A stretch of 64,000 nucleotides of DNA. It comes from Arcuatula senhousia. Its lineage: Eukaryota > Mollusca > Bivalvia > Mytilida > Mytilidae. Shown one piece after another: positions 10,906-23,190 of this stretch; the first letter of the stretch is position 1, and each line of letters opens with the position of its first letter. The stretch covers positions 11,359,501 to 11,423,500 of the forward strand of contig OZ020307.1 of the NCBI GenBank assembly GCA_963971305.1, given 5' to 3'. The position numbers were made by a program, and so were the translations under genes. Below the pieces are notes generated by a model. The model worked only from the letters and a program-made list of their open reading frames with translations, was not told the DNA's origin and made no database searches.

Positions 10906-13049
10906 TGGTTCGATTAAGTCTCTTAATTTTGGTCAGCTGACCCCAACATACATGATGACAGGGTTATATTGAACAAATTACCTTGGGGCACACACATCCC
11001 AGTAGCTATATAGGCAAAGCGTCTCGACTCGTCATTGGAGTACTGAATGATCTCTTGTGGACTTCAGGCTGCTGCGGACTTTTCGTCGAATATGACCTAT
11101 ACAGGTCTTGATTATTCGTCTTAATGTGCTACTGCTTTAACGTCATTGGGAAATCCCATCAAATAATATGTTTGCGTGTATCGGAAATTTGTCATTTCAT
11201 CTTAGAACACTTGTTGAATAGTGACAGCTATCATTTGATATATTCAGTTTCAATTACATCTCTATTGAATCATATTAATTTTGTTCCTCAAAGGAAATAC
11301 CAATTCTTTTACAATTCCTTATTTCAAATGCAACAGTGCAATAACTTTTATTGAATTTAAATGTCAAAGACGCATCCTGGTACAACAACTAAATTTTACA
11401 GGACATCTATGAGATGAAATTAATTTGATATCATCATCTTACCCACGCTTCATACAATTTACCTTGAAGATTTTCTTTCACGTCAAACATCATATAAAGG
11501 TAATAACAAAATTGCCGAACTTGGAGGCTCAATGTCCTGGAGATAACAAACAAATCATGGAAGACACACCTGAAAATTATAAATCGCTATTTTATTGACT
11601 TTGTACATGTATTTCAAATGAAATTCAATTTCAAGTAAGTTTAATTTCAAAATTAAAAGACCGTGTTTCATTTATGGGCATAGCAGGAACATCATTTAGA
11701 TATTAGGAACAGTTATAAATCGTACATTTGCTTTGCTTTTGTGTTAAAAGCTCTTTGGAAGAACTGATATTTCTGTCGAAGTTTAAAGGGGTTCTTTTCT
11801 TTTTGATGTTCTAAATCTTTATGAATGTAGTCTTAATAAATTGAAAGCATGTTCTTTTTGACATTTATTTCTTGGTTATCATTTTTGTATTGAATCTGAA
11901 TAGAAAAAATGGCCCACTTTTAGCTTCATTTTTTTCAATAATGCATGAATATTTAACATGTATGCTCTACCAAGCAGGAACTACTAATTCTTCTTCTGGA
12001 GCACCTGAGTGCAATGTCGTTTCAAATTGAGTATACGTCGCTGATTGTGAGGATTTAGTCTTTTATCTTTTCGGATTTGCGATAACCATAGGTACACCTA
12101 GGCTTTGTATTATCATTAGGTTTAAATACGTACGGGGTTACATATGTATAAAATTTATATCGGTAATTGTTTTAACTTATTAAGAAATCAAAACCAATGA
12201 TCTTTGTCCATGTTTAATTGTGTTTTACGTTACAAAATCCATCTTGAGACATTGGTTCATTCGTGATGCTTTTGCTTTACATGTTAAGTTTCAATTACAT
12301 TTCTACCAAATCGCCTCCCTCTTAATAAATACCAAATATCTTACTGTTCGCAATCTAAAGTGTAACATAGCATTATCTTTCATTAGATTTAAATGTCAAA
12401 GACGAGTTATGGTACGATATGATTTTTCCTGGACTTATATGACATGAAATGAATGACTGAAATATCATCACTTCTCCCACGCTTCATAAAATGACATCGA
12501 ATTTTCACTTTAATATCATTCATCAGAATGAAAAGATCGACTTCCATTTATGGTCATAGCATAATCGTCATCATTGTATATTGTTCTATGCTCATCTTAT
12601 TCATACATTGTTTGGTTTTCCATCTAAAGATAAAAGCATCAATGAGTCTTTAAGTGACAAAACGCATGTCAAGTGTGGCAAACTTCATTGTCTAGAACTT
12701 AGTTGTGAAATTGTCATCCTATTGATACTTGTTTGTTTCGTAATGCAATCATCAAATTCTACAGTGTTCTAGTTTATTTGGCTCCGAAAATTTTTTCTGC
12801 TTCAACGTCCATTAGTACATTGTGATTTAAGTGCATAGGAAATGGGAAATAAAAATATGAAAAGTAATATACTGGTGGGCAAAGAAAATCCACAGTAACG
12901 CTTTCAGAATAACAGACAGAAAAACTTTATTACAAAAGCTGCTAAGCACTAGTAAAACGAATAGAAATTGTCGGACCAGTCAAAAAACACCGCTCACCTA
13001 AATAAAATATGTAAACGATAATAGAAAAAGTTTAGGCAGAAAGGCAAAA
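10906..13049. other. AT-rich spacer with a diverged local duplication
   Basis: Segments near 11210-11470 and 12280-12495 share GTTTCAATTACAT, AAATGTCAAAGACG and CCCACGCTTCATA in the same order, so they are diverged duplicates. A family C repeat end lies at 11498-11570. I see no gene. Confidence 0.5.
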
Positions 13050-13960
13050 CATTTTAAATATCATTTATGAACTTCAGTTTGGTGGACGTGTTTTTCAACA
13101 AACAATAGGGATTCCAATGGGCACTAATTGTGCACCTTTGCTTGCTGATTTGTTTCTTCATTCATATGAAGCAGACTTCTTGTAATCTCTTCTAGACAAA
13201 AAGACCGTAGACTAGCTCTCTCTTTCAACCTCACGTTTCGTTATATTGATGATGTCCTTTCACTAAACTATTCTCGATTTGGTGACTTTCTCCATCTCAT
13301 ATATCCACAGGAGCTTGAGATAAAGGACACTACGGATTCTAGGAAGTCTGCTTCATATTTAGACTCTTTTGACTCTCAAGGAAGACTTTCAACAAGGCTC
13401 TATGACAAACGTGATGACTTCAACTTTCCAATCGTCAACATCCCCTTCTTGTGTAGCAACATTCCGTCCGCTCCAGCTTATGGAGTTTACGTATCTCAAT
13501 TTATTCGTTACTCCAGAGCGTGCGGGACTTACATCGATTTCCTTAGCAGAGCGACACGTCTGACACAAAAATTGCTCACACAGGGTTATGTTGCTCCACG
13601 ATTGCTGTTATAGACAAATATGGGATTTCGATCTCTCAGATGAATGCAGATGTTGGTTTGTCATAGGGTGTTGATTTGTCTTCCTTTACCGGATTTGACA
13701 CGCTGGACTATTGGCAACGCGACGGGTGTGCTATAGCAAGCAGGAACTGCTTACTCTTCCGGAGCACCTGAGTTCACTCTTGTTTCGACTGGAGTTCGCG
13801 TTGTTGATTGATATTCAGTTGTTTTGTGTTTCCATGTTTTACATGTTGTCTGTTTTTGTCCTGTTCTTGTTGGTGTTTACTGGTTTTGTCTCTGCCCTTT
13901 CGGACTTTTGACATTCGGATACCCCATTGGTAGCTCTGCTTCTTTCTACTATTGGTTAAT
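13050..13960 (+). pseudogene. Penelope-like RT element, family B, 5'-truncated copy
   Basis: Translation in changing frames gives FGGRVFQQTIGIPMGTNC (motif B) near 13080-13130, FRYIDDVLSL (motif C, the catalytic YIDD) near 13235-13265, then RLYDKRDDFNFPIVNIPF near 13400 and APAYGVYVSQFI near 13470. A C-terminal region and a 3' tail follow (GACGGGTGTGCTATAGCAAG, GCTTACTCTTCCGGAGCACC, TGACATTCGGATACCCCATT). Several frameshifts are present. The 5' half of RT is missing. This copy is the reference for the many family B tails in the window. Confidence 0.75.
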
Positions 13961-14249
13961 TAAAAATGTTTGTTCACTTAATGGAATCTGACTATTGAAG
14001 AGAAAATAGAATTTAAACCAAAACAAGCCTGTAGTCTAATTTTGATAGGAAAAACAGGAGATTTTAATGAACAGACAGGCCTATTTAAATGGCGGATCCA
14101 AGAATTTTCCACCGACAGTGCAAAATAAGTTTCAGATATGTTAATGGAACGATGCTATCTTACAGAACATATCAAAGTATCAGTATCGTGGGATTTTTCA
14201 GTTTTATACATGTTTTCGACATGTACCTCGTCACGCAATGTAGTCAAAC
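13961..14249. other. Spacer upstream of family A copy 2
   Basis: Short non-coding stretch. A frame that opens at 14089 runs into the RT fragment, but its first 50 or so residues do not resemble RT and may be chance read-through. Confidence 0.4.
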
Positions 14250-16478
14250 ATTGAGGTGTATTTGTGATGTATGTGATTTTCTAATGCACACTCGACCCCA
14301 TACTTATATAAACAGAATTAAATCAAAACTACAATTATTAGGTTCACGATATGTTTTTGTTCCTGCGGATAAAGCGGCTAACAATGTTGTTGTGTTATGT
14401 CGTAAATATTATCTGACTGTTTTAATGCATGAAATTAAAGGCTCATGTACTTTCGTTCCCGTGCAAGCTACAGAAACCAGTATTATTGACGATCATGTCA
14501 TAGCAACCACAGCACTTCGAGCAGCCTCTACATACAATAAATTACCCACTATGTACTGGATACCTAAATTACACCAAAACCCATATAAATCCCGTTTTAT
14601 CTCTGCATCAAGTAAATGTTCCTTAACCAATATTTCTAAAGTCTTGTCTCTTGCTTTCACTACAATGAAAGAATTCATCATCCGATACTGTGATAAAATT
14701 TTCGAAAATAGTGGAATAAATCATTTTTGGAGTGTTAAAAATTCTCTTGATGTTTTAGACAAACTTCGGGCATTTGAAAATACTTTTCAATCCATAGACA
14801 GCTATGACTTTTCCACTTTATATACTAATCTACCTCACAATCTTATCAAAAAGAAATTTGAATATTTAATTAAATAGTGCTTTGACAAATCTAAAAGTGA
14901 CTACATCTGTTCTTAAGTGTCATAAGTATTTAGTTACTCGTTTTTTAGTAACGAAACCCACAAAGGTTATGTTAATTGGGCCGGCATAGAAGTTATTACT
15001 GCATTAAACTTTCTTTTAGATAATATTTACATCCGGTTCGGTAAACAAATATATCGCCAAGTCATTGGTATTCCAATGGGAACCAATTGTGCTCCACTCA
15101 TAGCTGATCTTTTTTATATATATTGTTACGAATCACAGTTTATGGCCAAGCTACAAAAAGACCCAAACAGAAACCACCTTATCGAAACTTTTTACAATAG
15201 TACTTAGATGACATACTTGCTTTAAACAACCCCACATTCTCAAATTCAATAAATGATATATATCCTAAAGAATTAGCCCTAAATAAAGCAAACTCGACCG
15301 ACAGTAGATGTCCATTTCTAGATTTGGACTTGAGCATTATCAATGGTAGATTACACACTGAAGTATATGATAAACGGGATGACTTTTCATTCTCAATAGT
15401 TACTTTTCCGTTTCTTGAAAGAGACGTACTATTAGCTCCAGCTTACGGGGTATACATTTCACAATTAGTCAGGTATGCTCGCATTTGCAGTGATGTGTCT
15501 GATTTTAATAATAAAAACCGTTTTATTACAGAAAAATTGCTAAAACAAGGTTACCAATACCACAAATTAGTCAAGTCTTTTACAAAATTTGCACATAAAT
15601 ATGGATTGTACACGTAGATTTCTGATTGTTAAAGGAATATCTCATCCTGATTTTTATAGCAATGTAGTTTATAAAGCACAAAAATTCAAAAACAACCTTA
15701 TGAAAATTAAAAACCGGCTTAAAAACCTTTGGAAAAAAGTATATGAATTCAATGTTTTAGTAAAATCTTTGCATTTGGTATGTTTTTTCAGAAATATTGA
15801 TAGCTTGATAGTAACTTTAAAACGTTAAATTTTCACTTTGTATCCACTGTATTATTTATAAGCAGAATCAAGTATGTCGGTTCTGTGTGGTGATACAACT
15901 CTAAATCATTCATTGTTTTGACGTGGGGTGTCGGGTTTAGAACTGATGTATTTGATTCTTTTACATCAATCGATAAATGTTTCTTAGTTAGTTGTCAGTA
16001 ACTTCGAGTGTTCTCAAGAGAGTTCCTCCTTGTCTTGTTGTTTTCGTACAGTATTTTTCTTAGGTTCTCTCTTGTTGAATTGAACTTTTATCGATTGAGT
16101 TTTACAGTGTGTTTTGTATGTATGCTTTGTGCAAGCTTATCAATAGGGGGAAGGTTGGATCCAAAAAACTAGTTTAACCCCGCCACATTTTATATGTGCC
16201 TGTCCTAAGCCAGGAAACTTTGCCAAAGCCTTTGTTTGTCCTTGTCATTCTGTGTTAACTGTTTTATGTCAAGAATTGGGTCTTTCGTTGATGATTTAGG
16301 GATTGGTTTTGAAACTTTTGTATTGTATTATAAGTCTTGGCCCAATGCAAGACGGTAAGCAGCGACCTATGGTCATGTTGAAGACTGCTTGCTGTTTTCC
16401 GTTGTGATTTTTTGAATTGATGTTTGTTTATGTTTGTTGTGTCGCGTACACTTATTCCACATCTCAATATCGTCTATT
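14250..16478 (+). pseudogene. Penelope-like RT element, family A copy 2 (best preserved)
   Basis: The 14089-14877 frame carries FVPADKAANNVVVLCRKYY (N-terminal RT block), YWIPKLHQNPYKSRFISASS, and SYDFSTLYTNLPHN with the motif A aspartate. It ends at a TAG where copy 1 has tryptophan (TGG). Motif B (IGIPMGTNCAPLIADLF) follows near 15060-15110. The catalytic YLDDILALNN is near 15205-15230. Then comes YDKRDDFSFS, APAYGVYISQLVRYAR (15324-15617) and a basic C-terminus to about 15828. The 3' non-coding tail ends at CACTTATTCCACATCTC near 16465. RT would copy the element's RNA at a nicked target. No GIY-YIG domain is seen on either side, so this may be an endonuclease-less or truncated type. At least three disruptions make it non-functional. 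Confidence 0.75.
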
Positions 16479-18900
16479 ATTAAATTTTAAAAACATTGAC
16501 TTTTGTTAATCAATTTTGAATGAAAAGATGGGTTTCAAAATATCAGAACATTGTGTTTTACGTGTGTAAAACATTGATATTTTCTAAAATTCATTCATGA
16601 ACAAGTCCATTACAAATCATGATTTCATATGGATTTTAGTAATTGGAAAGACAGCTGAGAAAGAGAATGGGCATCAACACTTCTTTTAAATAGCTACATA
16701 CAAATCTGCAGTATTCATGTCTTCATATCACAACGTACTTGTTATTCCTGAGCTTGTGTGATTCACATTGATTCCCTTGATAGAACGTCACGTCCGATAC
16801 CACAATAACAAACAAAAACACATAGTTATGTTTTTCCCGATTGTTGTTTTCGCATAAAAAAATATATGGAAGACATCATGTGCCACACAAAGATATGAAG
16901 TCTTCATTAAAACATAACTATTTGTTTAACATTTTTTTTTTTCAAATTTTAATCCCTATAAATTTTAAAAACTATAAAGGCACCTAAAGAGGAATTCCTA
17001 CTATAGAATCAGCTCAAAATCTGAAGGAAAGTCCCTTTTCTAAAGCTCTTATACATTTTATGGAAAAAAAACATAGGGTCACCGTTTTTTTTTTTCAGAT
17101 ATTAATGAATATTGGAAATTTTCCTATTTATTCCATACAAATTATCTCCCTTTGATTTAGTAAGGGAAATTCTAGAAATTCATAAAAATGTCATTTTCAT
17201 TTTTATATTTTAATTGCTCCCAATTTGACAAAAAATATAATAATATTTCGTTTTTGTCTGCCAAGTCCAGTTAGTTAATTAATTTTGTACTAGATACCAA
17301 TGTGTGCAAAAAGGTGCTCAGTTAAAATGCCTCGAGCCACCTTAATGCTAAATCTATGGAAAAAACAGAGAAATCTTTTCCCGCAATATTTTGAACTCTT
17401 ATTATCTTTAAAACGTGTATGTTAACGTAACAAAATTTCTATTCATTTTTCAATTTTCAAGGTCTCAATTTCAAACCGAATCACTTTCAAATTCACCCTA
17501 GAACTACCTTAAGAATATTCTCAATTCCCATAGTAGACACAAAAAGTTAAGAATATACTTACTTTTTTCAAGTTTTGCGGCCCAATGGCCTGATGTCATT
17601 TTTTATTTTGTTTGTTTTATTTTAGTTCTCATATGATTTTATAAGCTAAATTGACCGTAAAAACGTATCGGGTGTGTTTAAACACACATCAACTGCTTAT
17701 CCTTCCGGAGTCTTCAGTTCACTCTCGTTACCACTAGGGGGTATGTCGTTGATTGCTAATCAATTATTTTTGTTTGTGTATTTGTAAGTGGCCTATTTCT
17801 TCTTTCGTGTTTTTTGATTTTTTCTTAGCCCGGCCTTTCTGATTTTTGCCAATCGGTACCTATCCGCTAATTTCAATTTCTCCTTAAAGTTATAACCTTA
17901 TTTTCTCGTTTCCTCTTTGATATATGAGATTGTTCATCAAAGTTCAAGGTTCTCCTGATAGAAGAGGGATTTACCAGAGGTAACAATTTGTTTGTTTTCT
18001 TTTTACGTTTGTTTAAAAAAATAAAACAAACTGTCAAATGCATATATTGGTGAAAATACCCCGGCAAATTCTGTTCTGCCTGAAAGGTTGAAGTTGTCAT
18101 AATAATCATCTGGTCTATTGTGATAGAGACCAATGAAATAATATACGGAATATAACAATAAGGACTGTCAACTTTGTCAGCATCGAAAATTAAGCTTTTT
18201 GATTCGCTTCATATCATCGTCTTTAAACGGTTGAATATTTCGTTAACTGGTACAAAAACTTGTTTTTGTCAAATCGATAACAATTTAGCTCAATAAAACG
18301 GATAAATTGGAATTATTCTGTGAATCATATGGGGAAAATGACCTAATAACTGATCATGAACGGTAATGTCGACTAAATGATGTCAAGTTGATTGATCCCT
18401 CAAGCAAAAAAAGACTTCTAAGCACCATGTAATTAATCCACAAGTACCCGATTAAAACATTTATCTAAATTACAGCTCTCTTTATACTTTATTGGAAATA
18501 TGATTTGAAACAATAATTTTCTTTTTCAAAGAAAATTGCTTCTGACTGCGAAATTAAGTAACTTCCTGAAAGAAAGCAATTGAATAGTAATAACAAGTGG
18601 CATCGAAGCTAGAACAGGATACAATTGCAACAAGCCGGAAGATTAAGATTTTTGCATAAGACGTTGATTAGTTTATAGTGTTAGCATAATAAGTCAAAGT
18701 TTATAGTCATGGCAAAGAAAAAATAATTATTATGAGTTTTTTCAAATAATAATATCATCTAGCTTAATTAGTGAATGCAGCAAATTTGTCAGAATAAAGA
18801 CAATAAGTAGAAAGCGTACAAATGAACATCGATTTGAACTGTCTATTAAACAAGGACTATTAACCCTGTAGCTTGCAGATGTTTGCACTAAAGTTGACAC
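16479..18900. other. Non-coding flank of the GTPase duplication
   Basis: From about 16690 this stretch matches 57490-59000 in order: AATAGCTACAT, GAATATTCTCAAT, TATACGGAAT and AACAGGATACAA landmarks. A decayed family B tail lies near 17690-17860 and has a counterpart near 57870-57930. No ORF is conserved between the two copies. Confidence 0.6.
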
Positions 18901-19213
18901 ATTTTGAAGTCAACAATTACTTCTAGTTCAACCAAAAACCTATTCTTTCCCTATCCTTGTTTTGTAGAGTTCGATAAGAGTAGGCTCGATTAGGGCTGCT
19001 ACTAACACACAGGCTGCGACCTGCTGGGGACATCACCTGTTTCATAATCGAGTTTATATAAATTAGTTTAAACTGAAAACGTGTACATCTATTTAAAGAA
19101 CCCAAATTAAAATACAACTCGACAATTATTACGCAAAGAAACTATTCATATAATTTTGATACAAATATTTAACAAAGATATACAAAACATTTTAACAAAA
19201 TTTACAATCTTTC

Positions 19214-19864
19214 TCAACATATCACACAACTCTGTCCGGAATGTCTGTGAACGGAATTTGATGACGTAGTAGTAGGAATTGACATGCGCCTCTTTCTGAC
19301 TGCAGGGCTAAGAGGTTGTGGGAATTGTGAAAGTCGTAAAAGTTCTTTGAATATTCCTACTATATTGATATTGTCCTTAGCAGAGGCTTGAACAAACCCT
19401 GTCTCCCAGTCACAGCAAACTATTGAAGCCACTGTCTCTTTATCAACTGGTGACAAGTTTGAACTCATGTCTGATTTATTACCAACTATCACATTAGGCA
19501 CTTGATGACCGCGTTCCTCAACAATATCATCTCGAAGTTTTTTAACCTCCTCAAATGAGCTCGTGTCTTTCATAGAATACACCAGAATAAAGGCATCACT
19601 TGAGCTTAATGCCAACTTTCTCATCGCTGCGAATTCGTTGTGACCAGCGGTGTCAAGTATGCCTAATGTCAGGTGTGTACCCTCGATGATATATTCTCCT
19701 CGATGAAGTTCCTCTATTGTTTCTTTGTATTCACTGTTAAACCGTTCATACAAAAATTGTGAAATTATTGATGATTTGCCCACGCCTTGGGCTCCTAACA
19801 CCGCTATTCTGTAGTTTACTTCTCATTCCTCAGCTCCATCACTTAAGATTATGTTTCTCGGCAT
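19214..19864 (-). pseudogene. Ras-dva-like small GTPase, copy 1 (premature stop at codon 14)
   Basis: A Ras-superfamily GTPase of about 217 codons in one exon. G1 is GAQGVGKSS, switch I contains TIEELH, G3 is DTAGH (histidine where Ras has Gln61), G4 is GNKSD and G5 is ASAKD. The C-terminus ends in CVIC, a CaaX prenylation box, preceded by a basic RKRR stretch, so the protein would sit on membranes. TIEELH and the AMRKL..SSSDAF..VYS region resemble Ras-dva proteins. ATG is at 19862-19864, just inside a 3' splice acceptor (TTTCTTTACAG on the minus strand), so there is at least one upstream exon and this is not a simple retrocopy. A TGA at 19823-19825 (codon 14) lies before the P-loop. No ATG restores the P-loop downstream, so the copy is probably dead unless the stop is an assembly error or an allele. 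Confidence 0.8.
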
Positions 19865-20092
19865 TCTGTAAAGAAAACAATTTAGAATTTAATTCTGCTG
19901 TAGGGCTATTACACAATACAAAGGATTTAGAATGAAGTTGAATTGAATTTATTCTGTTTAATTTCCAAAGGGAATATAAAGATCCCATCTAGCAATTGAT
20001 GCCAGTTGTTTTGCTATATTAACTTGTATATGTTTTATAACGTAAATGCGATGAACATGCGATATCAAATCTTACGTTTTTCAAGGCAAACA
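19865..20092. other. Upstream intron sequence of GTPase copy 1
   Basis: Closely matches 59980-60180 (CTGTAAAGAAAACAATTT, TTCTGCTGTAGGGCTAT, CTTACGTTTTTCAAGGCAAA). The acceptor AG adjoins the ATG. No second exon was identified. Confidence 0.6.
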
Positions 20093-20330
20093 AATAAAGG
20101 TAATAACAAAAATACCGAACTTGGAGGATCAATTTCAGTGTCAAAGAGAAAAGACAAAACATGGAAGACACCCCGGACTAGTTATAGATCGCAATGGTCC
20201 TGACTTGGTACAGGCATTTCAAATGAAATGGTGGGTTAAACCAGGTTTTATGGCGCGCCAAACCTCCCTCTTCCATAGCAATCTTTTGGACCGGTAGTAG
20301 CACCAAACGCAACACAGTTGTGAAGACATA
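20093..20330 (+). repeat. Family C dispersed repeat
   Basis: AAAGGTAATAACAAAAATAC, CAGGCATTTCAAATGAAATG, TTAAACCAGGTTTTATGGCG and CCTCCCTCTTCCATAG. Related minus-strand copies lie at 43275-43495 and, in part, at 24110-24170. In GTPase copy 2 the sequence is absent at this point, so it marks the left edge of about 5 kb that is extra in copy 1. Confidence 0.65.
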
Positions 20331-20520
20331 ATACGGATAATAAGATGATCATCTAAGTGCAACAATCAGCAAAACACTATCAAAACAATCATTAGCCAAA
20401 ACGTTCAACTGAATTTTGAATCTTTCCACCAGTGGCCGATAACGAAGGATAAATATTTTTAGGGATCGTATGAGACACATTTTCTTGTAACTTTGGTCTA
20501 AGAGTCGGTCACGGAGACAG

Positions 20521-21277
20521 CGGTGTCATATCAAAGAATCCAAAAAATTTGTACTAGCCCTGGCATATCGAATAAGTTGTGAAATATAAACACTGTAAGC
20601 AGGTGAGGTAGGTATGTTGCTTTCAAGGTTAGGGAAATTTATAGTTTGAAAATTGAAGTCGTCTCTTTTATCGTAAATTTTTGTACTGAGATGACCATTC
20701 TTGTCATATTCGAGATGCAAATCCAAGAACGATGTGAAGCAATTGGATTCGGTGGTTCCCTTAATCTCTAACTCTGAAGGATGTATCAAAGGAATCCATA
20801 TACGAAACGGAGCATTGTTTACAGAGAGGACATCATCGATATATCTGAAAGTGAGATTAAAGGACCTTGCCTCTTTCATCTTCTTGTTCTTTACGAGTTC
20901 CTGTAGAAATTTAGTCTCGTAAGAGTATAAAATCAAATCGGCGAGGAGAGGAGCACAATTTGTGCCCATTGGAATGCCAATTTGTTGCTGAAAGATTTCT
21001 CCTCCAAATGTGAAAAATATGTTGTCAATAAGGAAATCAAGCATACTGCAAAATGGTCCGATGTGTAACAGATTTTATCTTTATTTATCAGATGTTTTGG
21101 GAAAATATGTAGAATTGTAACCTTTAACAACAAAATTAGAAAAAGCTTTTTCAAGAAATATTTTTAGACGACACTTTAGCCTTTCGTGTGGCAATGTGGT
21201 GTACAAAGTTGAAAAATCGAAAGTTTTTAAAAAATGAACTTCGGAAAATTACTGAGATTTGAAATTATCAAATAATA
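20521..21277 (-). pseudogene. Penelope-like RT, family B copy 2 fragment
   Basis: An uninterrupted 172-residue frame (20526-21044) has MLDFLIDNIFFTFGGEIFQQ, IGIPMGTNCAPLLADLILYS (motif B), FRYIDDVLSVNNA (motif C with both catalytic aspartates), FLDLHLEYD, KIYDKRDDFNFQTINFP and SPAYSVYISQLIRYARA. Upstream (21045-21277) further RT sequence, including a DFSTLYTTLPH-like stretch, is frameshifted. The C-terminal end is cut at about 20525 and the 5' end stops where an inverted-repeat structure begins. Best-preserved RT palm in the window, but incomplete at both ends. Confidence 0.78.
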
Positions 21278-22904
21278 GTCTATCAGCCAAATCTAAAAAA
21301 GCCTCTAGTTTTCGAAATGAATGTCTACCCCTGGGAACAGCAGTTTTTTTTGGTGGTTTGGTATAGTTTAACATCTAAACTTTCAAATTTACCTTGTTAT
21401 ACCGGACAAAAAGTGTCCAAACAGGGTATAACATGTGCCATTTTGAATGCACCCATTTTAACAAACACAACTCATTTTGAAAGCATTGAATTCATATCGC
21501 TGTCAAATTTTTACAATGCGATGGAATATAATTTTGTAAGGTGGTATGTAATCAGTATAATATAAATAAAATTATAGCGTATACTATCTATCGATAAGTA
21601 TCGATGAAGTACCGATATCGGGGCTCTTTTAAACACTCTGTATACGTGGCTTTTTCCGTGTAATTTTTACCATTTTCCGTCGCTGTAATCATATTTGCAA
21701 TGTATGTTTGCTTTCAATGACCATAAATCGTTCATTGATATGTATTCTTATCAAAACAGTCGATGGTTATTTGGAGCCTCAATACTTCCAATGCATATTG
21801 GAGCTAAAACCTTATTACAGAAACGATGCATTTAACATTCTGTTACATGATATCTCTTCGATAAAAAATATGTTTTTATTTCAAATGTGTGGTAATATAC
21901 AAATACACATCGATATACTCATCAAGAACCAAATTTGCACAATGCTTTCTTTAGTAAAAGGGGGGTCTTTGTACATGCTTCTGAAATACTTACTAGGACA
22001 ATGTTTTGTTCTCTGATACCAAATGAATTGCACACAACGGTTCAAACATGTAAAAATATAGTATAATTGAATATATGTACAATATATAATTGCTTATTTT
22101 CCTTGTTTACTTTGTTATTTACATATCCTTTCATAGAATATTACAAAATTTGAGTATATGTATTCGTAAGTTCTAAGACGAATAAACTATAGTATACATC
22201 TCATTTTAAAGAAATTTCAATAGTTACATTGTAAAAATAGGGGGGCTAATCTAGAAGTGTTTTGTTTGAAAACTACCTTAATGCAATGCATCGAAAGATT
22301 AAAACCGTCACTACAGAAATCATTTAGGACTTATGTTGCAAAAGCGTCAAGTCGTGTATTTGTTGGTATTTCGGCACCAATAATATAAATGTAAGACGCA
22401 CATGTTTTCCTGTCCTAAGCTTTCCGTTTGCAATAGTAAGTATACTAGAATGTGATATGATATATTGTTTTATACAATTTTTAGTATAAACTGCTAAATT
22501 AATAGAAAAAATTTGTTTGGGGTAACATTGCCTTTTAATTGTTTAAACATCACATTTACGTTAAGGAGGTACATCTTGAATGCTTTTGAGTTAGTCTTAA
22601 ATGTACAGTATGTGTTTAACAAAACAAAAACAGTGGTTATTGAAGGATTGAAGGGATAGTTTTGTTGTTCTTACTTAACAGTCAGAGTCATGTTATCCTC
22701 TGGCCATGTATATGTAAAATTCTACATGTTTAAGAACAAGAACAGCCATACTAGTTAATATAATTCGAACTTAAGCATTGCTCTTGTCGAATACAGACGC
22801 TGGGTCAAAGACAACAAACTCTGCTTAGAGTTATACACATTTATTTACAAGATATAGCCTGTTTGTTTTCAATAAGGGTTTTAACATGTTAGTATATAAT
22901 TTAT

Positions 22905-23190
22905 AAGCCCGCTCCGGCATCAACACTTTTGTGTTGAAGAACACATTAAAGCGATAAATTATCGGTTTAAATTTCAAAATTGTCAAAACCCTAAGGTTCT
23001 TCCTACCCCAGATATAGGTTGGTCTTAGTTATAATCTGGATTTCTAGTTCGGCATTTTTGGTATAATTATTCTATGCTCTTCATATTCATATAGTGTTTG
23101 GCATTTCCAACTTTTGGTAGAGCGTCTCTGATGAGTCTTGAATAGACGAAACGCGCGTCTGGAACATTGTTGTAATTTATATATTACAAC
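22905..23190 (+). mobile_element. R1 retrozyme-like fragment
   Basis: Contains the R1 landmarks GCCCGCTCCGGCA, CTTTTGTGTTG, CCCTAAGGTTCTTCCTACCC and TATTCATATAGTGTTTGGCA, with a hammerhead half at 23123-23159. About 22 bases at and after the cleavage site are missing compared with the other copies. Confidence 0.72.
23123..23159 (+). ncRNA. R1 hammerhead missing the 3' half of stem I
   Basis: CTGATGA (23128-23134), stem II GTCT/AGAC, GAAA and ACGCGCGT-C are present. The sequence then jumps directly to TGGAAC. The deleted segment is bounded by GTC on both sides, so slippage or microhomology is a simple explanation. Stem I cannot form. Confidence 0.72.

Noticed and set aside
12497..12535. Minus-strand CTGATGA ... 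GAAA resembling a hammerhead
   Set aside because: Stem II and stem III do not pair, there is no stem I, and no related copy exists in the window. Chance match.
14493..14681. Minus-strand frame inside family A copy 2
   Set aside because: Antisense shadow of the RT coding region.
15589..15828. Family A C-terminal frame as a GIY-YIG endonuclease
   Set aside because: No GIY or YIG motif or downstream Arg/Glu pattern is visible; it is only a short basic tail.
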